A DNA stretch of 64,000 nt, taken from NCBI GenBank assembly GCA_037178675.1, contig JAYMGJ010000599.1:1-64000 (forward strand), given 5' to 3'. This DNA comes from Scleroderma bovista. Its lineage: Eukaryota; Basidiomycota; Agaricomycetes; Boletales; Sclerodermataceae. Positions within the stretch are counted from its first letter, which is position 1. The number at the start of each line of letters is the position of its first letter. Shown piece after piece: positions 9,618-19,739 of the stretch. The notes beneath the pieces are model-generated. The model saw only the letters and a program-made list of their open reading frames with translations, searched no databases and was not told the DNA's origin. The position numbers were made by a program, and so were the translations under genes.

Positions 9618-12007
9618 ACGTATATACGACCGTCTAGTCGAAGGAATCCAGCTTCGTCAGTGGACCAGCGAGAGTCCGGTGGATCTGCGAGGTGGACCTG
9701 GGCAATGGGATCAGAGGGTAGTGCAGAAAGGATGTCGCTGTGGAGTGTTTCCACGTCCATGATTGCGACTGCACGGAGAACCAGAAACTCTAAATAAGTA
9801 GCGCGAAGAGAGTTAGAGAGCTGTTCTTGAGTGAACACCGGCCTAAGATTTTGGGCATTAACCCGGGCATAGCCACTATCCCCCTCTTTGGGGTAGACGT
9901 CCCATCGTCTAGTGAGGGCGTCCGGCTTGGCACCAAGTTTCCCGGGACGGAAACGAATGACAAGATTAAATTGAGATAAAAATTCAGACCACCGGGCTTG
10001 CTGGCGGGAGAGGACTTTTGAGGTGGAGAAGTACTCGAGGTTTTTGTGGTCCATGACGACGTCTATAGGGGAGGCGGAGCCTTCGAGGTAATGGCGCCAG
10101 TTCCGGAATGCTTCGAAGATAGCAAGCAATTCCTTATCGTGGGTGTCGTAGTTCAACTCCGGAGCAGTCAAGGTCTGGGAGTAGTACGCGACTGGACGGA
10201 TCTCTCCGTCGGCGCAGGTAATGGACAAGATGCCAGCGACGGCGTAGTCAGAGGCGTCGGTTTCCACAATGATAGGGGTATCCGGAATGAAGTGGGTGAG
10301 GATAGGTGCAGTGGTGAAGGCATGCTTCAGCGCGTTGAAGGAGCGTCGACAGTCGTTGGAGAAGTTCCAAGGAGCGTCTTTCTGGGTGAGCCGGGTAAGA
10401 GGGACCACGATGTCGGAGTAGTTGAATATGAACCGGCGGTAGAAATTGGCAAAGCCCAAGAAGGACTGGATGTCCTTTACCTTTCGAGGTTCAGGCCAGT
10501 CGGAGATGGTTTGGATCTTGTCCGGAGACATAGTCAAACCGTCCGGAGAGAGGCGATAGCCAAGGTACTCTACCGAGTCCGAGTGGAACTCACATTTCTC
10601 CGGTTTGGCAAAGAGGCCATGCAACCGGAGTCAGCGGAGAACTTCCCGGACGTGCTGCTGGTGGGACTCCATATCCTCGGCGTAGATTAGGATGTCGTCG
10701 AGGTACACGACGACGCAGACGTCTAACATGTTAGCGAAGATGGTGTTGACAAAGCGCTGGAAGGCTGCAGGGGCGTTAGTGAGGCCAAAGGGCATTACTA
10801 ACCACTCGTAGGACCCATAGTGCGTATGGAAGGCGGTCTTCCACTCGTCGCCTGGAGCAATCCGGACTAGATGGTACGCGTGCCGGAGATTGATCTTTGA
10901 ATAGATTTTAGCACGGCTAGGTGAGTCCAAAAGATCAGAGATTAGGGGGAGTGGATAGTGATCCTTTTTAGTGATTTTGTTTAGACCTCGGAAGTCAACA
11001 CAGAGGCAGAGTGAGCCATCCTTCTTTTTTACGAAGAGGACCGGAGCAGCATGGGAGGAAGCGGTAGGACGGATGAAACCTGTATTTAGATTCTCGTCGA
11101 TGAAAGTCCAGAGAGCGGAGAGCTCGACCGGAGACAGTGAGTAGAGAGTTCCCAAAGGTGGAGAGGTACCTTCTTCAAGGTTGATCTTTAGATCGTACTC
11201 ACGATGCGGGGGAAGTTGAGAGGCCTTTGCCTTACTGAACACGTCCGCATAATCGCGATACTCTGGAGGAACTATGTCCAAGTCCGGCAGAGTAGAGGCG
11301 GAGGAAGAACGGGCCTTTGCTGAGTCAGAGGGGCGCAGCTGAAGTTGGTATTTGGTGGATCCCTCTAACTTGCATGCACGCACGAATGTGGCTGCATTAA
11401 TCAGAGAGATGTGCAGAGGGGTGCAAACCGGAGTGTTGACAGATGGCGCTAGGCCGGGGTCAGATTGGCTGGAGAGGCCGGAGACAGGGTTACTGGACTG
11501 AACCGGAGAGGGAGTCGACGGGGGCACTGGCAAACTTTCTGCAAATGTTCGGAATGTTAAGCTGCTCAATACCCAGTCAATCAACAGATTGTAGCGGGTG
11601 AGCCAGTTATGTCCGAGAACAATTTTGCATTCAGAATCCAGCGGAGCAAGGTAGAAGGTCATAGGGGTGACATCACCGGATGCGGGGAATTTCACTGATA
11701 TATCGACAGCTTGAGTGATTACAAAGTTTGATGTACCATCAAAGAGCCGGAGAGTAATCGGAGGAACGGAGTAAGTGGAGAGAGAGTGTCCGAGAGCATA
11801 TTTGGTATCTACAAAGCAGTGCGTGGAACCGGAGTCCACAAGCGCACGGAGTTCTGGTAAATTGTAAGACAAGAGGAAAACATGGGGCATAAGAGAGTGA
11901 GGATCGTAAAGAGCGGACGCGTTGAGGCGGGCCTCCTTGGGTGCACTTCCAGAGTCAACGCAGCTCACCGGTTGTGCAGAGGGCCGGGAGCTGCTTACTC
12001 TTTTTTT
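9618..12007 (-). pseudogene. Gypsy pol: protease, reverse transcriptase, RNase H
   Basis: Read in the -1 frame relative to gag. The aspartic protease motif is LVDSGSTHCFVD. Reverse transcriptase follows, with FVKKKDGSLCLCVDFRGLNK, MPFGLTNAPAAFQ and the catalytic VVYLDDILIYA. After one in-frame TGA (10631-10633) comes the connection and RNase H with IVETDASDYAVAGILS and YDTHDKELLAI. The frame then hits the inserted element at 9612. The stop falls where related elements have Arg, consistent with CGA to TGA. Confidence 0.92.
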
Positions 12008-13443
12008 GACTCGGAGTTGGCACCCGAGTTAGTAGAGTCCGTCTTACCAGACTCCGCAGCGATGGCCGCAGCGCGAGCTTTGGCCTTTTTGGTCTTTTTG
12101 GGACAGTTGTCCGCAAAATGACCGGTACCTCCGCAGAACATGCAGAGGTTGTTGTCTAGTCGCCGCTTTCGCTCATTGGCGGTGAGCTTTCCATCCTTAC
12201 CAAGCTTGTTGGTGAGGTCCGGTCTGGTGGAACCGGAAGAGGATGGGTTGCTGGTCGTTTTGGATGACCCAGCAGTGGCGGAGCTAGAGGTGTTGCCGGA
12301 CTTGGATTTCTCCTTGCCGGACTTGGGTGAGTTGCCTCCGGAGTCGGAGGTCTTAGCTGGGGACGAGGTGGACTGACTCTTTGTGGTACGAGCAATCTCG
12401 TCTTTGCGCTCCCAGTAGCGCGCATCGATCTCCTGGCATAGTGCCCGTAGTCCATGGAGAGTCAGGGGCTTGCCGACTCGAGCAATCTCGTCTTTCAGAC
12501 GATCCGGAAGTCCGGAGTAGAACAGGCGGCGGAGCACGCCATCCCCGTAGTCCTGGACCTGGGAGGCGAGTCAGTTGAAGTCCACAATATACCGCGTAAC
12601 GCGGTGTGCGTCCTTCATCCGGAGGTGTTCAAGCTGGTGCTCGGCATCGGCGATGGGGTCGTGAGGTCCAAACGTACTCTGTAGTTCGGCGACGAAATGG
12701 ACCCAGCTATCCATCCAGTGCGGACAGTCAGCCGGATCGCCGGAGTTCAGGAGATCCAGTTCGAACCATTCTAAGGTCATCCCTTTTAGATATGACTGGG
12801 TGAAAGTTACCTTTGCCCTGTCAAGGCGGAATGCCTTGGCTCGATCCTGGAAGCAGAGTTCGCACTGGACCAAGAAGGTCCTGAGCTTTTTGGGGTCCGT
12901 ACCATCGAAGGTGTCCGGTTCACAGACTTTGGCATGGGAGGAGGAGGACTCGTTGGTCCGGCGGGAAGAGCAGGAGAGGCGATTGACGGTGATGGCTAGA
13001 TTGTGGAAAACAGCTAGACCAGGGTCTAGCTCTTCCGGGGCATTGACAAACTCGTTGTTGTCGTTGTTGTCATTGTCGCCATCTCCGGGGTCGTCCGGAT
13101 CATCTCCGGGACCATCCTCAGGGCCGAACCATTGGAATCGACCGGGTTTGCAACACTCCGGAGTGGAGTCGCGATGGTAGGGGAAGCCGTCACCGGGAAC
13201 GGATCCACGGTGACCAGGGTCTGCAGAACCACGAAGGCTCTGAGACGCAGCGTCGCGATGCGGAGTCATCGACACTACTGGGCTTCGAGCTGTGAAACTC
13301 CTAAATTGGCTTACAGAAGCCAGAGGTTGCCTGCGGTTAGACAGGGCTTGTTGGGCAGCGGATAGGTGGAGGTCGTCTACTGCACCTGCTTCCTCAGCAA
13401 GTGCTGCAGCGGTACGAGCGCGAGAGCACGTGGTCATAGTCAT
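11995..13443 (-). pseudogene. Gypsy Gag with CCHC zinc knuckle
   Basis: The likely start is the ATG at 13443 (MTMTTCSRART). The N-terminal half is acidic and low in complexity (Asp/Asn/Gly runs). The capsid-like part includes FDGTDPKKLRTFLVQCELCF and WMDSWVHFVAELQSTFGP. An in-frame TGA at 12571-12573 breaks it after VDFN. It resumes with FYSGLPDRLKDEI and ends with the knuckle CMFCGGTGHFADNC (C-x2-C-x4-H-x4-C) and a Lys-rich tail. The gag stop is TAA at 11995-11997, just after a run of seven A on the coding strand. Confidence 0.9.
12001..12007 (-). promoter_or_regulatory. Slippery heptamer for -1 Gag-Pol frameshifting
   Basis: On the minus strand gag ends TCA AAA AAA GAG TAA. The seven A form the heptamer A AAA AAA in the right phase. 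A -1 slip there enters a frame open all the way into protease. No other gag-pol overlap signal is visible. Confidence 0.6.
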
Positions 13444-14669
13444 AAGGAAACTGGACAGGATATGCATACGAGGTTTGGGACAGTGAACCCACACAAGTGC
13501 AAGTCTGAAATACTGTCAAGTCCGGGTCTACTCTGGTAGGGGGTCTGGTCAGGTCCGGACGGAAATGGACGAAGGGAGAGGGCAGAGGGCTGGACAAGAG
13601 ATTAGTCTGGCCGAAGTTGGTGACCGTTTGGATTCAACGACTAAGGACAATGAGCATTGATCCATTGTGTAGGTTCCAGTCAAGAAGGGGAGACAGAGAC
13701 AGAGACAGAGACGGACAAGATCAGGAGTAGAGACTATGGTTGATTTCAGACTGAGGTATACAGGATGGAGTACAGGGTACTTATACTACGGAGAACTAGG
13801 GTCGAGTATTTACGGTGACAAGTAAACAGCCCAAAGGGCAGACAAGGGATAACCGGCGTTGGGACTAGATCAGGTCCGATGAAAATAAGTAAGGTCCGGA
13901 GAAAATACTACAAGGTAGAAGATATAAACAGAGCACGGAGAACTCACGGTACTACAGGGTTGATGGAGAAGTGAAGTAACAACTGGATAGGGATTAATGC
14001 AAAGGGTCGCGCTTAGCGGAAGAGTATGTGCGCATCCGGGACCGGAGTGATGCTGTAGGGGGTGAGTCCCTTGAAGGCGCGAAAATGGGTGTCCGCCCAA
14101 GGAGACCTGGTCTGGCTTGACTAGGGGAGCTAAGGAGAATAGAGCGCAGGAGCGCACTCGGAGGTTCCGGGAGTCGAGAGAGCAGAGTAGGGGTGAGGAG
14201 CGCAGCAAAAATGCGCAGGGAGTGCGCGACTAGGGAGTAGGGAGGTTGCCTAGTGTGTGTAGACACGCGCTAGGGAGAGCTGGGAATAGCAGGATCCACC
14301 GGAAATCATCAGAGCACCGAATAGGGTCATCTAGGGTCGTCAGAAAACAAAGAGAGGGCGGCAGGACACGAGGGAAACGACAGAGAAACACCAGAAACGA
14401 CAGAACTCGCACTTAGACACTCAGATGGGGGCAGAAAGGAAACTTCTTATTTTTGTGAGGACTAGGGCTATATACTGAAGCCTAATCCAGGGGGAAGGGT
14501 ACAAGCGACCCGAAGAGAAGGAGAGAGGATGACAGCACTAAGAGGGAACGTAATACTAACATAATGACAGCTGTCAGGGATGCTAAAGCGAGGGGAAAGG
14601 CTGAGGGACACAAGGGCAGAAGCTAAAGTGACAGGAAGAGAAGTGGAGAGCAAACCCTATGTAGTGCGA

Positions 14670-14832
14670 CCCTATGCAGTGCGATGCGACCCTATGCAGT
14701 GCGATGCGGCCCTATGCAGCGCGATGCGGCCCTATGCAGCGCGATGCGGCCCTATGCAGCGTGATGCGGCCCTATGCAGCGCGATGCGGCCCTATGCAGC
14801 GCGATGCGGCCCTATGCAGCGCGATGCGGCCC
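14670..14832. repeat. 20-bp tandem repeat, about 8 copies
   Basis: Direct repeats of CCTATGCAGCGCGATGCGGC with one or two changes per copy, and degenerate units on both sides. It is rich in CpG, and some copies show CG to TG changes. Confidence 0.9.
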
Positions 14833-15014
14833 TATGCAGTGAGACCCTATGCAGGAGAGTGACCCGACCTGATGCAACACAACCCAATGCAATGCGACCT
14901 GATGCAATGTGACCCTATGCAGTGAGACCCTACACAGGAGAGTGACCCAACACAATGCAGTGTGACCCGATGCGATGTAGTGCGACCCGATGCGATGTAG
15001 TAGTGCGACTCGAT

Positions 15015-15512
15015 GCTACTCCAAGTGACTGAGACAGTCAGGAAGGGATAGGGATGAGCTACGCATGCAGGACCTTCGCAGGGCCCTATCAGGTGTACCA
15101 AGCTGCGCATTGGAGAGCTCTCGTGTGGGTAGGGTGCGGGTGGCTGTGCTGAGTAGCGTGGACTAGTCCAAACAGACCCGAAGCTATTCCGAGTGATCGC
15201 GACGCTCGCAGGAAGAGATAGGGAATAGCTACTCATGTGGGACCTTCGCAGGACCCTATTGGGTGTACCAAGCTGCGCATTGGAGAGCTCTCGTGCGGGT
15301 TGGGTGCGGGTGGTTGTGCTGAGTAGTGCGGACTAGTCCAAACAGACCCGAAGCTATTCCGAGTGATCGTGACGCTTGCAGGAAGAGATAGGGAATAGCT
15401 ACTCATGTGGGACCTTCGCAGGACCCTATTGGGTGTAAGCTGCGCATTGGAGAGCTCTCGTGCGGGTTGGGTGCGGGTGGCTGTGCTGAGTAGCACGAAC
15501 AAGTTCGGGTGA
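15015..15512. repeat. Three tandem copies of a 160-170 bp unit
   Basis: Units begin near 15015, 15183 and 15353. The second and third are nearly identical; the first is more diverged. All share the stretch GCTGCGCATTGGAGAGCTCT. Confidence 0.9.
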
Positions 15513-16976
15513 ATATTGATCGGTATATGTGCACCTAGAGACGCATGCGTCTCTACAACGTGCAGAGGTCCGGAGTTGAGCTGTAGTGCTGCGATGTGAC
15601 CAGAGTAACCGGATAAGAGTCCGGAGTTGGACATGGTCTTGACACTTGGCATGGCCACATTCTATTTTCGGAATTGGTAGGATATTTGGAAGTTTTTGTT
15701 ATTTTTATTTATTTTCAATTGGTGTCTGATTTAGGAAATTGGTGACCGATTCCTGCCATATTCTGATTGCCGTGGTATGGGCTCCCGGGATAGGTCAATA
15801 CATATTCTGGCATATCTTCCTTTCTTTTCTCCTCAGTTCAGTCCCCTCCATGGCTAATCCTGTGTCATATCCGACCAACTATGAGCTTTCTCAACGTGTT
15901 GCTGGATACATGTGACGGCGCTTTTGTTCCTTGGCATTCCTGGACTCACTCCCCGCGGCACCTCCCATTCCTCTTGATCTCCCTGTTGACCTTTCGGTTG
16001 GGATGCATCAAATGGTGGCCACTTTGGTCACTGCATATCAAAATTGTGGTATGTATTTCCAATATCTATTTGACAAGGTACCTATGTGTTTCCAGTTGAA
16101 TCTGGCGTGGACCTCTTGAGACTGGCGGAGGCATTGGCAGCAATGGAGCCTGGTACCAATATGTATAGGGAACAGTCCTTTCTTTCCAAGTTCACTCCAA
16201 CACTCTCTGGTGTCCTGGATGAACCCTCTATTATTTTGGGGGAGGGTGGGACCATAGCACTCTGGTATCTCCCTGGTGCCCTGACACACCCAACACATGT
16301 ATGCCCCAATACTGCCTATTTTTGACCATGTTCATTAATAAATTCAGGCAAATATTCTGCAGGCTTTAAGTCCACTTCGTACACAACTGGCCAGCAGTAT
16401 AACTGGGCGGACCTGGCAAACAGAACTGCGGTATTTTAATAGGGAAGATAGGCAAGTGACCGGTGTCATGCAACAAACGTGTTTGGTACTGTGGACATGG
16501 AGAAAGTTAGCTGATGAAACTAATGCGAAGAATGCACACCCAAGATCTGTTGAAAGATTGTCCCAACTTGAGGGATACAGACAGCCCTCGCTATCCATAT
16601 CACGCAAAGTCAAGACTATCCTTATGCGAAGAATGAATACAAGCTCGTTGTAGCCATCTATTGCATGAGAATGACTATCCTGATGCGAGAGATGAATGCC
16701 AACGCTGACAGTCATCTATCACATGAGAACCGCCAAGAAGCAGAAGAATCCAAAGATTGATGATCATTTCAGTATGAGAGAGGAATGCAACCTACTGCAG
16801 TCCAACTCCCATACCAGAACAACCAAAGAAGCAGAAGAAACAATAGAGAAATGAAGTAGAAAAGGAAGAATCATTTTTAGCGCCCAAATGTCAAATTTAG
16901 GCACCCAGTGCCAGCATTCCGATATTTTGAATAGCTCCGCCATTTTTGAAGCTATCAATCATGTGACTATGCCATC

Positions 16977-17474
16977 ATGGAGCCTAGACCATGGTCTATC
17001 TGCCTGTCAAGTTCCGACATAAATCTATTTATTTCCCACGGAGATATTCCACCCGCAATCCAGACACCCACTTCATCACTCACTATGGAGTCTGCATTTT
17101 CCCTGGAATGTTTCTCCGCTATTGCAGCAGACCTCAACTATGTCCTGCTCTTGGGACAGCCTCTCCCTGAGCTCCTGTGTACTGTATGGTACATATCTTC
17201 TCAGCCTGCTCCCTCAGTCCCTCTCGTTCTCAGTCAGCATGTTCTCCTCGTCAGTCCTGTGTTGTGCACGTACTTTGGTCGTCTCAAGTCTATTGTTAGA
17301 CTTGAAAATTCATACCTGGTCGTCTCTGTGTCTCCTGAGTCCTCTGCATATGGTCCTTTCATCCCAGAGTCCTGTCACATCCATCTCCTTCTATCATTCA
17401 TCTTGCTTCCCTGGACATGTCGAATCCGCTATTCACGTTTCACTTCCCTGCTATCCCACAGCAAACACAAATGA
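16977..17474 (+). CDS. Conserved 165-codon ORF inside LTR-like copy C
   Basis: Intact ATG-to-stop frame matching the copy B ORF at about nine residues in ten. It starts MEPRPWSICLSSSDINLF and includes ERFSAIAADLNYVLLLGQPL-like sequence. Function unknown. Confidence 0.4.
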   Translation: MEPRPWSICLSSSDINLFISHGDIPPAIQTPTSSLTMESAFSLECFSAIAADLNYVLLLGQPLPELLCTVWYISSQPAPSVPLVLSQHVLLVSPVLCTYFGRLKSIVRLENSYLVVSVSPESSAYGPFIPESCHIHLLLSFILLPWTCRIRYSRFTSLLSHSKHK

Positions 17475-18237
17475 AACAGTGCTCTAGAACCCTTCTTAGG
17501 AGCCCTAATAGAGTACAGAACCTTCCCCTTACTGCTCAAGGGAAGACTGCACTTCGGGAGCACCAAATTTCGTGTTTTTGCTCTACAGAAGCTCAACCCA
17601 AGGGATTTGTGACACTCTGTGACCAGCTGTGACTCTACTTGTCATTCCAGGCCCCCTGACACTGCTCTTCTGGTCGGATCAATTCTTTTATTATCCCCCA
17701 GCCACTCCCATCAGTGGCACTGCTTCAGAAGCTCATCTCCAGATCTAAAGTTCAATAAATCACAGGTTGTGCTTCCCTTCTGTCTGAGTCACACAGAGTC
17801 ACTCTGGCTCACTCTGACTCACTCTGCTGCACATTATTCATCCCCTCTTGGCATTACTAATCCCCATTACTCCCCTTACCAATCACTTACCAATCATCCT
17901 TCAAATCATGCTTATCATGCTGCTTATCAATTCATGACTCATGCCCCTATGATTCATATGCATTATGTCATTGCATATGCTCATTTAGCTTTGATCTACT
18001 CATCCCATGCTTTCCCCCCCTCTCTTTTGGGCCCCATGCAATGATTTTTCCATATTCTTGATTATGCACCCCTTTTTACCTATGTTTTTGCTCTTTCCCT
18101 TGGCTCAGCAGCTTGTTCAGGCTCTCCCCATCGATGACTCAGCCTGATTACACTGCTTATCAATCGCTTACCAATTTCTTACCAATCTCTTACCAAGCAC
18201 TTAGTCATTTGTGCTTACAGGGCCACAGCCCCTCCTG

Positions 18238-18292
18238 TATATAAACCAGCAGCCAAAGGCTGCAAGGAAGTGTCTGCTTCCCCCTCAATAAA
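18238..18292 (+). promoter_or_regulatory. TATA box and polyadenylation signal of LTR-like copy C
   Basis: TATATAAA at 18238-18245 and AATAAA at 18287-18292, 49 bp apart, on the element's own strand. Copy B has the mirror arrangement. This pairing is what defines an LTR transcription unit. Confidence 0.55.
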
Positions 18293-19452
18293 GCGACCAC
18301 ATTCACTCTCCCTCACTGTCTATAAGCTCTATCTCTGTCTTTGGACTTGTAGGTCACCCAGTGCTGGCCTAAAGCTCCTATATTGTTGTTTATCAGATAT
18401 ATCTTGTATCTGATCATTTCTCTAGGCTGAAGCGCAGTCTAGCATCTCTGTCCACTCCATCCCATCACTGTCCATCGCATTCTTGAAGCAGGAACTGTCC
18501 CCTTGCTTCCCTGTTGCTCCATCACTGCTGTTACACCCCTATCATCAATCTATCATCGCTCTTCTATCCCAGGACTCTTCCTAACCACTGTGGTAGGTTG
18601 AAGAAGAGTCAATACCATCCCCAGTCACATATCATCCCCATCAGAAGCCCTTCCCTTCCCTCCTGCATCCTGCCTGAAGGCATGCAGCACCTTCCCCTGT
18701 GGAGATTAAATACCAGAACCGCAAAGGAAGACCACCACTCGCATATTGCTGTCATTTGGTGTTGGTTGTTGGTTGTTCTGACCTCTTCCCTCACTTAGGT
18801 GCACACCGGGTGTCTGGAGTTATCTCCTGCAAGGCACCAGATGGGTCATTATGTGGGTATATATCTATTATCGGATGCACCTACTCATCATTCCATATTC
18901 AGCATGAGAATGCCTCTATATCAGCGGACCTTAACACACCCGCGGGATTTCAGTGGCTGCAAGATATGATATATCCTTCTGCCATTGTATTGGGTGCGTT
19001 GTCGATTATGCATCCACAGCTCTATGAGGACGGTATGCAAGGAATGAGTACATTGGAGGATTGGTCTTCTAACCAATATTTCCCTTATCGCCAATCGGTC
19101 GACCCCACTTCACCGTGACCCCCAGTCATGTGCCAGCTGGTACGACGTCATCATCAATGTTGGGGAATACACCAATTGTGTAATGGCCATCCCCACCCTT
19201 GGCATTGAGCTAGTCTATAAGCCAGGTACCATGGTTGCATTCTCTGGGAGGCTCCTCCAGCATGGGGTTAATGCTGTTGAAGGAAACCGGTATTGTTTGA
19301 CTTACTATATGAGGGATAATATCCATCAGTGGGCACATGTTCCATGGTGTGCCGACTGGATGAGGATCAATGGTGTGGAGCATTTGTTGAGGGCTACTGT
19401 AGTGTAAATACATGAAGGTACTTGTAGAAATATGATTGTCATAGAAAAATTA

Positions 19453-19734
19453 CTAAAAAATCTTAAAATATGGTCGCAACTTACTTAGTGACTTATCTTG
19501 TGCTCTGGCTGTCTGGAAGTGAGCCATTCTGCCGCGGCTGCTTTGAGGCAACATCTCCTGAGCATTCATTAACTTACCCATCTGCATATTTGGGTACATC
19601 AATAGTGTCCCCGGGACCTTTATAGATAAATCATTATTGTACCATACCTTAGGCACCAATCCCATGCCGCAGCTTGGTCTTATACCAGATTCCAGCCCAC
19701 CCCTCATTCCTGGGATTGCAAGATATGGGCTCAT
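19453..19734 (-). CDS. Hypothetical minus-strand ORF next to the TET/JBP-like gene
   Basis: ATG at 19734 opens 93 codons (MSPYLAIPGMRGGLESGIRP) to a stop at 19453. It converges on the TET/JBP-like pseudogene 45 bp away. No domain is recognised, and there is no independent support beyond the open frame. It could be an exon of a third gene of the same mobile unit. Confidence 0.25.
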   Translation of the reverse strand: MSPYLAIPGMRGGLESGIRPSCGMGLVPKVWYNNDLSIKVPGTLLMYPNMQMGKLMNAQEMLPQSSRGRMAHFQTARAQDKSLSKLRPYFKIF

Positions 19735-19739
19735 CCCTA

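Larger units (their letters stand above)
14054..15557. mobile_element. 1504-bp LTR-like element with internal tandem arrays
   Basis: Ends TGTAGGGGG and TCTCTACA give TG..CA termini with a 5-bp inverted TGTAG/CTACA. The uninterrupted LTR reads ACGC at this point; the flanks here are ATGC (14050-14053) and ACGT (15558-15561), consistent with a 4-bp duplication with one change on each side. It contains about eight copies of a 20-bp unit (CCTATGCAGCGCGATGCGGC) at about 14670-14832 and three copies of a unit near 170 bp at about 15015-15512. No protein-coding gene is seen. Confidence 0.6.
3878..15644 (-). mobile_element. Chromodomain Ty3/gypsy retrotransposon, nested and inactivated
   Basis: Two direct LTRs (3878-4497 and 13514-15644, the latter interrupted) flank gag and pol on the minus strand. 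CTTGG at 3873-3877 and at 15645-15649 is a perfect 5-bp target duplication, fixing both ends. Order on the minus strand: 5' LTR, Gag with CCHC knuckle, protease, reverse transcriptase, RNase H, integrase, chromodomain, then an antisense Zn2Cys6 gene, then the 3' LTR. Two younger elements sit inside it (7272-9612 in pol, 14054-15557 in the 5' LTR). Four in-frame TGA codons plus these insertions make it non-autonomous now. Subtracting the insertions gives an original size near 7.9 kb. Confidence 0.95.
13514..15644 (-). repeat. Gypsy 5' LTR, interrupted by a 1.5-kb insertion
   Basis: Matches the 3' LTR from 13514 to about 14053 and again from 15558 to 15644. It has the same TGTCAAG..TTGACA ends. 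The middle is foreign DNA (14054-15557). Confidence 0.9.
16464..18804 (+). mobile_element. LTR-like element, copy C (2341 bp), inserted in the TET/JBP-like gene
   Basis: Perfect 5-bp target duplication ACCGG at 16459-16463 and 18805-18809. Starts TGTCATGCAACAAAC and ends GGTGCAC, so the 3' end is CAC rather than the classical CA. TATATAAA at 18238-18245 and AATAAA at 18287-18292 give an LTR-like promoter and polyadenylation layout, leaving a U3-like region near 1.77 kb. Just upstream of the TATA box is a cluster of CTTACCAAT(C/T) repeats. It is the inverted twin of copy B. Confidence 0.87.
15850..19407 (+). pseudogene. TET/JBP-like 2-oxoglutarate/Fe(II) dioxygenase, disrupted
   Basis: Members of this family oxidise methylated bases in DNA. 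The ATG at 15850 (MANPVSYPTNYELSQRV) leads to an in-frame TGA at 15913. A spliced continuation (intron from GTATGT at about 16049) includes LGEGGTIALWYLPGAL, a segment I associate with fungal TET/JBP proteins. The 2341-bp element C is inserted at 16463. After it a 55-nt intron restores a frame with LNTPAGFQWLQDM and ALSIMHPQLYEDGM. A frame change near 19050-19090 separates this from the catalytic core: NRSTPLHRD (HxD iron ligands), then GTMVAFSGRLLQHGVN (distal His) and GNRYCLTYYMRD (2-oxoglutarate Arg), ending at 19407. The core residues survive but the gene cannot make one protein as it stands. Confidence 0.7.
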
